Positions 21,019 to 32,394 of a DNA stretch of 64,000 nt are shown piece after piece; position 1 is the stretch's first letter; every line of letters starts with the position of its first letter. Source of the stretch: Lachnospiraceae bacterium (GTDB lineage: Bacteria; Bacillota; Clostridia; Lachnospirales; Lachnospiraceae); the NCBI GenBank assembly GCA_015057405.1, contig SVEK01000003.1:50791-114790 (forward strand). The letters run 5' to 3'. The position numbers and the translations under genes are program-made. Under the pieces are notes generated by a model that was given only the letters and a program-made list of their open reading frames with translations, was not told the origin of the DNA and did not search any database.

Positions 21019-22575
21019 TTATCTTCTATTCTCCATTAGTGCCTCATAAACTGCTTCAAGCCACCCATAACCATATTTCATATCAGGCTCCAGATGAGAA
21101 CCTTCTGCCCATTCATTCCATGAATTCAGAAATACATAATCTTTATCCGGTTCATGTATGGTTTTACTTTCTGCTATTATGTCCTTAACCCATTTTTTAT
21201 AGCGATAAGGAGTCATTCCTGTATATATTGCTGCCCCCGAAGCAAATTTCCTTGCAGTATTATCATAAGACGCCATTGCCGAACGGTAATATTCCTTACT
21301 TCCATATTCCAAAAAATATTCCTTATTATCAACAAAACCGGCCAAATCAAAAAATTCCCCCTTGAAATCAGGGTTTACATACCCTGCCGGTCTTATGCGT
21401 CTACACATAGTACTTACAATCCACGGTGGAAATTCAACTATAGCATCTGCATTAAATTCTGTTGCATCCCGCATATAATTGCCTGCAGTAGTTAATATAA
21501 TATATAAACCACCCAGCCCCAGACTTTCGCATTTTTTCTTAAATCCGGTAAATACACGTCTTAAATCTTCTTTTTCATGAACTACATTTCTATAAAACAA
21601 CAAAACAGGTTTTCCGTCTATTTTTATATATCTTTCATCTTGAAAATAAGGCAGTATATCATCAATAAAACCTTCTACCGCTTCCTCGCTTAAGTCCTGC
21701 TCAAGCATAATTTCATCATTACCTGCATCCCATAAAGCCGTCCAGTTTTCATTAGCCCAATGCAGACAAAACGGGAAATCGAACTCCTTATGTTCTAAAA
21801 ACAATTCTATTGGTTTTTCCATTATTCTTTTTCCTGCAAACCAATAATAATGGAAACAAAATCCGTATATACCATAATTTTTTGCTAGTTCTATCTGTCT
21901 CTTAAAGGTCTCCGGCAGCATTAAATCATAAAAACCCACATCATAAGGGATGTGCGGTTGATAGTGACCACAAAAAACAGGTCTTGCCTGAGTAGCATTG
22001 GTCCACTCAGTAAAACCTTTTCCATGGAATATGTCATTTAATTCTATTTGATGATACTGGGGAAGATACCATGCTATAAGCTTAGTATCCTCCTCTCTCC
22101 TTACGTATGCTTTATCTTCATACGGAGCAAAATCTTCTTTACTCTTTAATGAACATTCTTCAATATATTCACAATACTGTATTTTTTCCTTTGCTGTATT
22201 GTGTCCATATATATCAATCACCTCTACAACTTTGTCTTGCTGACATATATACTTTTTAATTCTTTCACATATCTCATTATGATAAACCCGTGCCACAACA
22301 ACAATTACATCAACTTTATCATATATATCTTCAAGGGCACACACATTAAGACCACAAAACTTTTGCCCGAAATACTTCGACTCCCTTCTGTCTATATAAC
22401 AAAGTACACTTCTGTCCTTTAATGCATCCAGTACAACTTCTGCACCCATTCCGGTTCCATATAAAGCAATTGTCTTATCAGCCAAATCAAAATCTTCTAA
22501 TTTGTGTCTTATATTATCTGTATCCAGTTCTACAATTTTCTCAATATCTTTTGAAGTAAATTCCATTTTTTTCAC
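21019..22575 (-). CDS. WbsX/GH99-like glycan-cluster protein with N-terminal Rossmann-like domain
   Basis: IAWYLPQYHQIELNDIFHGKGFTEWTN, GFCFHYYWFAGKRIMEKP, FLNSWNEWAEGSHLEPD; N-terminal IALYGTGMGAEVVLDAL. Confidence 0.88.
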   Translation of the reverse strand: MKKMEFTSKDIEKIVELDTDNIRHKLEDFDLADKTIALYGTGMGAEVVLDALKDRSVLCYIDRRESKYFGQKFCGLNVCALEDIYDKVDVIVVVARVYHNEICERIKKYICQQDKVVEVIDIYGHNTAKEKIQYCEYIEECSLKSKEDFAPYEDKAYVRREEDTKLIAWYLPQYHQIELNDIFHGKGFTEWTNATQARPVFCGHYQPHIPYDVGFYDLMLPETFKRQIELAKNYGIYGFCFHYYWFAGKRIMEKPIELFLEHKEFDFPFCLHWANENWTALWDAGNDEIMLEQDLSEEAVEGFIDDILPYFQDERYIKIDGKPVLLFYRNVVHEKEDLRRVFTGFKKKCESLGLGGLYIILTTAGNYMRDATEFNADAIVEFPPWIVSTMCRRIRPAGYVNPDFKGEFFDLAGFVDNKEYFLEYGSKEYYRSAMASYDNTARKFASGAAIYTGMTPYRYKKWVKDIIAESKTIHEPDKDYVFLNSWNEWAEGSHLEPDMKYGYGWLEAVYEALMENRR

Positions 22576-23307
22576 CTACAATCCAAATATCTGCTGTCCT
22601 TCTATTGCCTCATATAATGCTCTGAATATATAGTAATCCGCAGGCTCTGTTATTTTAATATTATTTCGTGTACTTTGTACAAGATATGTCTGAACATTGT
22701 ACATAGCACACAAATGAGCAGAGTCAATTGATCTATGTCCATTACTATGAGCAAGCTCATACAACTCTACTATATCCTTATACTTAAATGTCTGTGGTGC
22801 TTTAGCCACATACATCTCAGACCTTGGAGGAACATCATCAATAATCTTGGCATCCACACTTCTTACAACACTTTCTCGTACTGGTTCCGAGGTAATAGCA
22901 TTACCATACTCTTTTGCCATTGCTATATTTTTACTAATAAGCTCTTCTGTTATTAATGGACGCACTCCGTCATGTATAAGTATTATATCGTCACTTTTTG
23001 TGTTTTTCTCCATAGCCTTCAAACCAAGACTTATAGAATCATGACCTGTATCTCCTCCTTCTATTACAAGCGACACCTTAGTTATACCATATCTTTTTAA
23101 AAATCCATTTAATTCATCTATCCATTCTTTTATACAAACCACTACAATTTCATCCACTTCAGAATGATATTCAAAATGTTCAATTGTATAAATTATTATT
23201 GGTTTTCCATGCATTTCTAGGAACTGCTTCGGTTTTGACCTGCTATTCATCCTTTGACCTGTTCCACCTGCAAATATAAGCGCTTTTACCATCACGTATC
23301 CCTCCAA
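22576..23307 (-). CDS. IspD/TarI-family cytidylyltransferase
   Basis: ALIFAGGTGQRMNSRSKPKQFLEMHGKPIIIYTIEHFE; IHDGVRPLI. Confidence 0.88.
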   Translation of the reverse strand: MEGYVMVKALIFAGGTGQRMNSRSKPKQFLEMHGKPIIIYTIEHFEYHSEVDEIVVVCIKEWIDELNGFLKRYGITKVSLVIEGGDTGHDSISLGLKAMEKNTKSDDIILIHDGVRPLITEELISKNIAMAKEYGNAITSEPVRESVVRSVDAKIIDDVPPRSEMYVAKAPQTFKYKDIVELYELAHSNGHRSIDSAHLCAMYNVQTYLVQSTRNNIKITEPADYYIFRALYEAIEGQQIFGL

Positions 23308-23369
23308 TACTTTATATCCCCATTATTTGCAAATTCAAAATTATTATGATTGATTATACATACATTCAC

Positions 23370-24377
23370 TTAATTTCTTTTTGTTATTTCATTGTATAGA
23401 TCTCTATACATTTGTTCCAGATTCTTAGATGGCGTCCAGCCCAACATTCTGAGTTTCTCTCCGGACAATCGCAACTGAGTGTCTGCTGCATATCCATTTT
23501 TTTCTGTATTATCAATATCATATGTAACGTTTATTCTATCATTGGCAATACAGTGTGAAACAAGCTGAGCCATTTCTTTAATACGCATTGTATTAGCTTC
23601 ATTTACTACGTTATAGGCTTCCCCCGACTTACCTTTCTGCAAAATTGTTAAAATTCCCCTTATAGCATCCATTGTTTCGCAGTAATTTCCATATGACAAA
23701 CCTTTTGTTTTTAGTACTATATCTCTATTTTCATAAGCTGCTTTCACAAATTGCATAAACACCCTATTATCCTCAGGCGATATTCCCGTCCCAAAAGTCT
23801 GGGCAAGACGTGCAATTTTAACCGGCACACCGTATTCACAATAATAATTATAGCAATACTGTTCAGCCATTCTTTTACCCATCGGATAACAACTTCTCTC
23901 ATTAAATATATCAACGTCACCTAATTCTTCTTCTGTCACAAGAGTCCCCTTATCTTCTACTCTTCCGTACACTTCCATAGAGGAAATATATACCATTCCT
24001 AAAACATTTAGCTTCCGGGCAAGTTCAAGTATATTTTTTGTTCCCAGTACAATCCCGTCAGCAACCTCTACAGGATTATCAATCATATTCTTTGACTGTG
24101 TTGTTGCTGCAAAATGCAAAATATAATCAACTGAACACAATTGCTCAGTTTCGTGTTTAGATATTATCCTATCAATAAAATCTGATTCAACAATATCTCC
24201 TGTATAACACTTGATTTTTTCTTCTGATATCATTCTTTTGATAAATTCACTACACCTATTAACATCTCTCACTAAAATTGTTACCATACAGCCTGAATTC
24301 ACAAAGCATTCAGTTATTACTCGTCCTAAAAATCCAGTAGCACCGGTTATCAAATAATGTCCTTTTATTATATCCAA
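23370..24377 (-). CDS. NAD-dependent epimerase/dehydratase
   Basis: YLITGATGFLGRVITECF; SYPMGKRMAEQYC (YxxxK). Confidence 0.9.
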   Translation of the reverse strand: MDIIKGHYLITGATGFLGRVITECFVNSGCMVTILVRDVNRCSEFIKRMISEEKIKCYTGDIVESDFIDRIISKHETEQLCSVDYILHFAATTQSKNMIDNPVEVADGIVLGTKNILELARKLNVLGMVYISSMEVYGRVEDKGTLVTEEELGDVDIFNERSCYPMGKRMAEQYCYNYYCEYGVPVKIARLAQTFGTGISPEDNRVFMQFVKAAYENRDIVLKTKGLSYGNYCETMDAIRGILTILQKGKSGEAYNVVNEANTMRIKEMAQLVSHCIANDRINVTYDIDNTEKNGYAADTQLRLSGEKLRMLGWTPSKNLEQMYRDLYNEITKRN

Positions 24378-24456
24378 TTATGCATTCTCCTATAACTACA
24401 ATTCTATTAAACATTCTCTAAAACACTTGATTCTCAGCATTATCAGTTATCACCGT

Positions 24457-25887
24457 TTAAATATTGATATTCTGTATCATAATAGGTTTCCCTGTCATTC
24501 TATACAACTCTACCACCGAACTCATATCTCCGTAATATGCATCTGATAAAGCAATTGCCCTATTCAAGTCAGAGGTATCATCGTATATTCCCCACCCCTG
24601 TGATTTATACTCTTCAACAATTTCAACATATTTTTCATACTCAACAGGATACATCGCAGCCATACTATCCTTCATCAATGGATGTGGCCGCCAAAGCAAA
24701 ATCGTATTTTTATTTGCTTTAAATATTTCCAGTGTTCTCTTTATTTTATCAAGATATTTATCATGAAAATCAAAAAAAGCCTGCAGTGTTGTATTATACA
24801 TTATTATTTTTTTTCTATTTTCACCTTCATCAATATATCTCTTCCAATCTCCAGGTATATCCACATTATCTCTTGTTATAGCTAAGACCTTATCAATTTT
24901 AGGCGAACGCATTACGCTAAACTTTTCTTCCAAATCACCTATAACAGCCTCATTTATACCCTCGTCTTTCAAATACTGTCTCATTACTCTGATATACTTT
25001 TCTCTCACCTTCGAAGACTGTACAATCACCTTATGCGCATGTATAGTTGCCGGCAACACAATAAAATGGTCAGACACTTCATCATTAAAACACACAAAGT
25101 AGGGTATATATACAAGCTCATTTGTATATTTTTTTAAATTAGATGAGTAATATTCCGGAAATACTGAAGTTACCTTATTGCAATTGTCATAAGGATTATG
25201 AATATATATTATATCCGGCTTTCTATCAGGAATACTATACTCTTTAAATGAAGTTATAGGAACATATGGAGGATAATCCTCTCCCTCATAGAACACTTCC
25301 TTTGGTGACCTGTCAGGATTCAATGAATAGTAGGGAATAGGAACTACATATACATCATAATCAGGGTTATCCCTTGCTTTTTTCCACACACTTTCTAAAC
25401 TATCCCACATTGCTGCTTTGTAAGGTAAAAACACAATTTCTTTTTTTTCTTTTATATCATTTTTCAAAGAACTTATTATTCCTTGTAACTTTCTATTAAG
25501 ATGCTTTATCACCTTTTCAATTCTAAAATCCGTTTCTGTAATATTGCAACTAAACTCATACAATAATTCGCAATATTCCTCCAGCAAACTAACCGTCTTT
25601 GTTCCTTCACCCTCACATTCCTCTATCTTAGTTCCAACCGTTATTGCAGCCTCTTGACAGGATGTAAAAACGGATATAGCTAAATCATATTCATGGGTTT
25701 TGCAATAATTAACCATTTCATAATGCGCCTCTTCTATTGTATTTAAAAGGTCTATAAGCTGTTTTTTCATATACTCTCTCATATTGCACCCACTTTCATT
25801 TCCATAGTGAAAACTGTTTGATTTCAGAACATTTTCTATATAACAATAATAACTGTATTCCCACAATATATCAAGATTATTTCCCAT
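24457..25887 (-). CDS. CDP-glycerol glycerophosphotransferase-like/surface-polymer protein
   Basis: EIVFLPYKAAMWDSLESVWK, WRPHPLMKDSM, DDTSDLNRAIALSDAYYGDMSSVVELYRMTGKPIM. Confidence 0.65.
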   Translation of the reverse strand: MGNNLDILWEYSYYCYIENVLKSNSFHYGNESGCNMREYMKKQLIDLLNTIEEAHYEMVNYCKTHEYDLAISVFTSCQEAAITVGTKIEECEGEGTKTVSLLEEYCELLYEFSCNITETDFRIEKVIKHLNRKLQGIISSLKNDIKEKKEIVFLPYKAAMWDSLESVWKKARDNPDYDVYVVPIPYYSLNPDRSPKEVFYEGEDYPPYVPITSFKEYSIPDRKPDIIYIHNPYDNCNKVTSVFPEYYSSNLKKYTNELVYIPYFVCFNDEVSDHFIVLPATIHAHKVIVQSSKVREKYIRVMRQYLKDEGINEAVIGDLEEKFSVMRSPKIDKVLAITRDNVDIPGDWKRYIDEGENRKKIIMYNTTLQAFFDFHDKYLDKIKRTLEIFKANKNTILLWRPHPLMKDSMAAMYPVEYEKYVEIVEEYKSQGWGIYDDTSDLNRAIALSDAYYGDMSSVVELYRMTGKPIMIQNINI

Positions 25888-25952
25888 TCATGTTCTCTTT
25901 TCATTAATCCGAATAAAATTTTACGCTAGCTTGGCACACGGATTCTTATTAG

Positions 25953-26753
25953 TTAATACGATTTGTTAATAAACGGAGTTCCTACTGATATTTCTGTCAT
26001 ATTCTCTGTCTCATTATATGCATACGCAATTTGAAAGTTCACACTTTCCCCTTCCGAAGACTGTGCGGCACTGTTTCCTGTCAAAGACGCGGAGTATCCA
26101 TACCTTGTGTAATAATTATCATAACCTTCACACACAGTATCAGCTCCCATTCTTGCAAATATTTTGTCCGTATAATTATTACAATCTTCTAATGACATTT
26201 TACCTGCCACGTGTCCGTCTATTCCCGAATAAATAATATATGATGTTTTTGGCACGTTTAATCCTGCACTGCCATAGTAATCCTCAATGATTTTACGACT
26301 GTCCGTATAATCTTCTATACGGGAAAAATCCGTCATCACAAGATGAAGATATATCCTGCCGTCACTTCCCGGATTTGACAAGGTTACCGACAATCTACAG
26401 ACCTGACTTTCGTATTCCACATAATAACACGGCACCGGTTCATTTCTGAAATCAACTTTTGCTGATGTTATATTACTATCTGTATATGCCAGTTCATTAA
26501 GTAGTTTTTCCAATGTGGAACCAACAAAGTACTGCCCGTCTTTGCTAAGACAGGCAGTACTTTCCACGCTGCAATTATTAATTATTACATTATCTTCGAT
26601 TGAAAATGCTTCGGTTATGTCAACTCTCTTTACAGACACCGCTTCTACGGCAAGCTGTAACAAAGCTGCCATCCATACGCAAAAACATACCGCTATTACA
26701 CATCTGATTTTAGCATTCCTATATATAGTCTGAAAGATATTCATATATACCAC
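25953..26753 (-). CDS. Single-TM extracytoplasmic protein, unknown
   Basis: N-terminal TM followed by soluble domain. Confidence 0.5.
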   Translation of the reverse strand: MVYMNIFQTIYRNAKIRCVIAVCFCVWMAALLQLAVEAVSVKRVDITEAFSIEDNVIINNCSVESTACLSKDGQYFVGSTLEKLLNELAYTDSNITSAKVDFRNEPVPCYYVEYESQVCRLSVTLSNPGSDGRIYLHLVMTDFSRIEDYTDSRKIIEDYYGSAGLNVPKTSYIIYSGIDGHVAGKMSLEDCNNYTDKIFARMGADTVCEGYDNYYTRYGYSASLTGNSAAQSSEGESVNFQIAYAYNETENMTEISVGTPFINKSY

Positions 26754-26814
26754 CTTTTAATAGTTTATATTCATATCATTCCCACTAATAGAAATATTAT
26801 ACATAGTACCTCAA

Positions 26815-29800
26815 TTACCGCACTTTAACACTTTTTATTGAACTCCATTTTCCGTAGGATTTCACTTTGCCCTTTTTATTGAAAGCACGTATTTTTACAT
26901 AATAAGTTGTTTTTCTTTTTAACTTTTTAATTGTTTTTGTTGTAACCTTTGCTCCATTAACAGTAATAAGTTTTTTACCTTTTTTCATTTTCTTGTTAGT
27001 GGCAAGCATAATCTGATAACCCTTTGCCTTGCTCACTTTCTTCCAGCTTACCTTTACTGTTTTCTTCTTTTTGGAAACAACTGATTTGATTTTTACTTTA
27101 CCCGGTTTTGCAGGCTTTTTACTTACAACATTTTTATTGCCTGAGTCCTGTGGAGCAGGATTTACTACAGGGGTATTTTTATCTACAGGCGCCGCTACTA
27201 CCGGAGTTCCTCCGACAAAAGCCGGTGTTATTACGAACTTACTAAAATTAGGCAATGAGTTTACAATCGGAATATTGCCCGGCTTATCATAATAGAAACT
27301 ACTGTAATTTCCTGTCACTTCCTGCCCCGGATCTGCTTCTCTCCAGTCAGGCAGTCCTGCTGCTCTTGCCTGACCGTCATCAAGACCTTTCATAACCTTC
27401 CAGCTGTCATCATTATATATCTTGATAGTATTCTTCCCCGCCTTCAAATCAATAAACACTGTTTTTTCTTTGAATGTGTCACGGGATATTGTATTAATAA
27501 AGAAATACCTTTTTGCATCACCGTCATTTACTTTTATGTTGGCATATTTATCAATTATTTTTGTATTGTAGCCATGAGTTCCGAATATCTCATCATTAGA
27601 ATGGAACAACTGCAATGCATATTTTCCGGTCTCACTGACATTTACTTCAAATTCAAGATATTTATCAACATCATTTTCAGCACCGGCATCTCCGGTAAGA
27701 CTTCTTCCTACAACGTAGGAAATTGATTCGCCGTCACATGTAAGTCCGGTCTCTGCTATTTTATCAACAGTTTTGACTGTCGCGTAAGGCTCCGCACCGT
27801 TAAGCAATCCCGCATAAACGGTATCAACATAATCTTCATTCCATCTTACTGACCAGACATCATACTCTACATCATTTAGCTTCGCTCCCTCCGGTATCGT
27901 ATCCGTCGCCTGAATTTCCGTGGAATAAGAAGCACCTTCTCCCCACTCTTTTACTGTCATATTATCAAGCAACATATTAACCGATGCATCTGCATCAACT
28001 ATGTTGGAACCTTTTTGTAAATATACTGTTGCTTCAGTAGTCATCCACGCGCCCTTTGTGTCATACACGCCGATATCCTTTGTATTGCCATTAAATGTTC
28101 TGGCAGCATTACCAATATAGATAGTAGCTTTTCCTACTGCATCCGAACAATATCTTAAACTTAAATTATATAATCCGCTCTTATCAACAAATACGTTAAA
28201 ACGAACTCCGCCTCCATTTTTTACAGACTTATTGTTTAAACCGGATATATATCCTTCTCCCGAAAATCCCGGTACTGCGTTAGTTACCTGAACCGGATTA
28301 GCTTTAGGATACAGTGCATTGAATGAAAAATCACCTTCTTCAGCTTCAAACACTTTGTTATATATTGTAGTATCTTCGCCAAACTCTCCAACCGCAGTAA
28401 CGTGAAGCGCATCATGAAGTATATTATTTTCACCATTAGAAGTACTTCCCAAAACTGTTACAATATGGGTTCCCGGCTCCCAGTCAACATATTTTGTATA
28501 CAATGCAGTCCATTCTCTTTCCATTGTGTTTTTCAGAATCATGTCATAATCCACATCGTCAATGTTAAGATACTGCAATTGATTCTCAGGTCTGTGGGCA
28601 GTTTCATTACCTCTGTTCATTCCAACCTGATTGCCGTATACGAATTCCAATTTATACCTTCCTCTTTGAGGAACTTCTATCTTATACTCAATTCCGCTGT
28701 TATCGGAAAATCCGCACAACGCAGAACCACCAATATTATTTTTGTCATCCGTAGCTTCAACTGCGCGCTGACCGGACAAATAATACTTAGTGCTTGTTAC
28801 AGTTCCAAGATTTCTGTTTCCAACTCTGTCAGCTTCCTCAGCCTCACAGATTACATGGAATGGCCCGTAACTTATCTTTCCCACTTCTTCATCCGCCTTG
28901 GCAGGAGTTACGGTTAATCTGTACCCGGTTGAACGAAGAACATCATTCAGACTTATATTAAGGTTCCCGTTTTCAAGGGCAAATGCACCTTCAAGAACCA
29001 TTTCAGGTTCACTCGCACTGTTAAATCCTTTAAAATATGCTGCATCTATTCTTACATGAACCTTTTTTGCGCCTTCAAACAACTCGGTTTTATCAAGACC
29101 GCTTAATACAACATTGGCATCTCCATCCTCACTTCCAAGCCCAAAAAGAGTTGTTGCTTTTTTTGCTTTATTATCTATGGTAGATACACCGTATAAACCT
29201 GAATACTTATCATCTGTAGTTACTTTTAATCTCTGTCCTTCCATATCAGCATACCATTTGTATAACCACCATGCACTGTTAGCTTCGTTAGCATCAGCTG
29301 CAAGGTCGTTAAGGTTATCTGCCTGATGCCAGAACGGAAGGCAGCCATACGCCTCCGCATCCTCAAGACGTCCCATCCAGCTCACTAATGCCCCCGGGAC
29401 ACCACATTCATCAGACTGGGCAATCTCATTAATTACAACCGGAGGTGCGTCAACCGGAATTTTATTAACATCCTGATTATTTACCCTGCCGTAATATTCA
29501 TCTTCGTTACCTTCACCCGCAAATATGCTCTTATAATGCTCATGTTCTTCAATATCTGCCTTATATCGGTTTTCGTTACGCTCAAGCTGATGCCATGTAA
29601 CTACGTCAGGTAACGCATCATTATCATACAAATAATTAAGCCATGTATGCCACCCGTCCCACTGCCACTCAGGCGGCACGTGAGTCCACGAATATTCTGC
29701 CGGATTCATACCACCAACAGTAGCAAGGGGATCAACTTCTTTTATGGCCTTATAATATGCCTCAAATATCTCTCTAAAATCTTCGCCTTCAACTTTACTT

Positions 29801-30360
29801 CTATTGGAATCACCTTCATTAATCGGAAGGTATACCAATGCTTTATCTATGTTAAGTCCAAGATCATCAAGTCCCGTTACCGGATTATGATGGTGTTTTT
29901 TCTTCCACTCATCTTTCCATTTTGTAACATAAGGAACTATAACTTCCTTAAACTGTACAACATAATCCTGATAATATTGTTTTGGCTGGAATATGGCGTA
30001 AAAGTTACTGTTGTACATCTGAACCATCTGTCCGCCGGCTTCCAAAAATGTTTCTGCAACATCAAGTGCATCCGCATATGGGTGTTCTGTTCCAAGAGCA
30101 CCTTTTGTAGCAAGTACTTTTGGTTTTAAAGGAGTAATAAGATTCATCGTCGGAACATCTTCACTGCTTATACCATAAAGAAATCCTGACGCACCATGCA
30201 TTATTTCCCCAAGTTCATCTGTCATGTCAACTGTCATTGTCGGGGAATATCCTTCTGCCGCAGCCACAGGTTGCGACTCCTTAACCCAGCCTGTAACTGC
30301 CGGTATTGCAAGAGAAAAAACAAGAGTATATGTTACAATCTTTTTTACAAAACCTTTCAT
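26815..30360 (-). CDS. Large secreted glycoside hydrolase-like protein with CBM6/35-like modules and C-terminal basic Fn3-like module
   Basis: Signal peptide; LPINEG and VVINEIAQ Glu candidates in a (b/a)8-like region; repeated YKLEFVYGN/YNLSLRYCSD/YALQLFHSND CBM-like patterns; C-terminal Fn3-like domain. Confidence 0.75.
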   Translation of the reverse strand: MKGFVKKIVTYTLVFSLAIPAVTGWVKESQPVAAAEGYSPTMTVDMTDELGEIMHGASGFLYGISSEDVPTMNLITPLKPKVLATKGALGTEHPYADALDVAETFLEAGGQMVQMYNSNFYAIFQPKQYYQDYVVQFKEVIVPYVTKWKDEWKKKHHHNPVTGLDDLGLNIDKALVYLPINEGDSNRSKVEGEDFREIFEAYYKAIKEVDPLATVGGMNPAEYSWTHVPPEWQWDGWHTWLNYLYDNDALPDVVTWHQLERNENRYKADIEEHEHYKSIFAGEGNEDEYYGRVNNQDVNKIPVDAPPVVINEIAQSDECGVPGALVSWMGRLEDAEAYGCLPFWHQADNLNDLAADANEANSAWWLYKWYADMEGQRLKVTTDDKYSGLYGVSTIDNKAKKATTLFGLGSEDGDANVVLSGLDKTELFEGAKKVHVRIDAAYFKGFNSASEPEMVLEGAFALENGNLNISLNDVLRSTGYRLTVTPAKADEEVGKISYGPFHVICEAEEADRVGNRNLGTVTSTKYYLSGQRAVEATDDKNNIGGSALCGFSDNSGIEYKIEVPQRGRYKLEFVYGNQVGMNRGNETAHRPENQLQYLNIDDVDYDMILKNTMEREWTALYTKYVDWEPGTHIVTVLGSTSNGENNILHDALHVTAVGEFGEDTTIYNKVFEAEEGDFSFNALYPKANPVQVTNAVPGFSGEGYISGLNNKSVKNGGGVRFNVFVDKSGLYNLSLRYCSDAVGKATIYIGNAARTFNGNTKDIGVYDTKGAWMTTEATVYLQKGSNIVDADASVNMLLDNMTVKEWGEGASYSTEIQATDTIPEGAKLNDVEYDVWSVRWNEDYVDTVYAGLLNGAEPYATVKTVDKIAETGLTCDGESISYVVGRSLTGDAGAENDVDKYLEFEVNVSETGKYALQLFHSNDEIFGTHGYNTKIIDKYANIKVNDGDAKRYFFINTISRDTFKEKTVFIDLKAGKNTIKIYNDDSWKVMKGLDDGQARAAGLPDWREADPGQEVTGNYSSFYYDKPGNIPIVNSLPNFSKFVITPAFVGGTPVVAAPVDKNTPVVNPAPQDSGNKNVVSKKPAKPGKVKIKSVVSKKKKTVKVSWKKVSKAKGYQIMLATNKKMKKGKKLITVNGAKVTTKTIKKLKRKTTYYVKIRAFNKKGKVKSYGKWSSIKSVKVR

Positions 30361-30378
30361 TTAAGTTTCCTCCTTTAC

Positions 30379-32360
30379 TCAAATAATGAACTCTTTAAGC
30401 ACGTCACTGCCCTTTTTAACAAATGCAATAAATTCATCAATATTGGCATGACATGTAATATCACATCCACCTTCAACTTCTTCTTTAGTATTAACATTAA
30501 CCCATGTACCTTTAGGCAGATATACACTACGTTCTGTCGCACCCTCATCCACGATCGGAGCAAATAATATATCTTCACCAAACATGTACTGGTCTTCAAG
30601 TTCATAACAACGTTCATCCTCATGATAATCCCAAAACATCGGACGCATAATAGGTGCACCGGTTTCGGTAGCAATATCCATATAGCGACAAATGTACGGT
30701 TTAAGTCTGTCACGAAGCTTTACAAGTTTTTCGAGTATCTTAAAGGTTTCCTCTCCAAAGCTCCATATCTCGTTATCTCCTCCACTCCTTTCTATAATTC
30801 CCGGGTATCTGTCCTGATGATTCTTTGGTCTGAGTCTTGAACCGTGAAGTCTCATTACAGGTGAAAAAACTCCAAACTGAGCCCAACGGATAACAAGCTC
30901 CCTAAAGTAATCACTTTCCGTATCCGCAAATAAGAATCCCCCTATATCACTGTTCCACCACGGAATACCGCACATTGCCATTGAAAGCCCTGTTTTCACA
31001 CTCATTCTAAGGGCATCAAAGGTTGAAACTATATCTCCGTTCCATACTAAAGAACCAAACTTCTGTGTTCCCGGATACGCAGCCCTTGTAAGAATAATTA
31101 TATCTTCTTCACCAACTTCCTTTAAACCTTCATATACCATTTACTGTAGTAATACGGATACAGCATAGCAGTCTGAGAACCGTTACCCGCATAAAATTTC
31201 AGGTTATTAAACTGTTGAGGATGAACTTCCGGTTCTGCTTCATCAAGCCAGAAATTACGAATACCGTAATCATAATAATGCTCTTTCAACAGATTCCACA
31301 CATAAGAACGAGTCTTAGGATTAGTCGGGTCAATAAATGTCTGTTGTCCGTAAAAATCAAATGTTCCGTATTGTCCGTTTTCGGTACGCACTAACATGTT
31401 AGCCTCACTCATCTCAAGATAATACTTACTCTTAGGATTGGTAGTCGGCCACACAGATACAACAGTCTCTATGCCCATTTCGTTAAGTTCATCTACCATT
31501 GCTTTTGGATCAGGCCAGTACTCAGGGTCAAACTGCCATTCTCCCTGTTCCGTCCAATGAAAATAATCTATAACAATAGCATCAATCGGTATATTGAGTT
31601 TCTTATACTCTCTTGCAACTCTTAATACTTCATCCTGGCTTTCATATCTTAATCTGCTCTGCCAAAAGCCTGCCGCCCACTTAGGGAATTTAGGCGCATA
31701 CCCTGTCAAATCACAATATTTTTTCATAACTTCAGCCGGAGTTTTTCCTGCATATACAAGATAATCCGCCTGATAAGCACTGTCTGCTACCCACATCGTA
31801 TGATTGTTAGTGGTTTCACATCTTCCCGGTGCCGGATTATTCCACATGAATCCATATCCAAGTGACGAATATATTACAGGAACTGCCGACTTGGTGTTGT
31901 AATGAAGAAGATTGACCGTACTTCCTTTCCTGTCAAACTGGTCTTCCTGCTCCTGACCAAGACCGTATATATGCTCTCCTTTATTGGCTTCAAATATAAC
32001 CTTAATCTGATAATGGTCTCCCTCAACATGCGCGTTACGTCCTGTATACTCTCCCTCAAACTTTGTCCTTAAAATATCCTTATCTTCTCTATAATAGGTA
32101 ATAAGTCCGCCGTACCATATCTGACCCGCTTCGATTTTGGCTGACATCATTCCATTTTTAATTGTCGCAACCTTTTCATCGCCTTCTGTAATACACTCGC
32201 CACCTTCCATTGGCGGAAGAAGTGTCCAATCCTCGTCGAGTATTTTTCCATTCTTAGTTGACCTGCATCTGAGACAGTCAGGTCCGTACGGCTCAATTAT
32301 GGTAAGCTCGTCCTTTCTCTCAAATATGAGTTTGTCTTCACATATTGTAATCTTTCCCAT
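30379..32360 (-). pseudogene. GH31 alpha-xylosidase/alpha-glucosidase-like gene split by a 1-nt frameshift
   Basis: ORF 31122-32360 has FWLDEAEPE (nucleophile region) and ends ...YPYYYSKWYMKV*; ORF 30379-31140 continues in another frame as MVYEGLKEVGEEDIIILTRAAYPGTQKFGSLVWNGDI. Adding one A at the AAA run 31140-31142 (minus strand) restores ...YYYSKMVYEGL.... Confidence 0.88.
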
Positions 32361-32394
32361 TATTTCATCCCTTTCTTAATCATTGAACAAAGAA

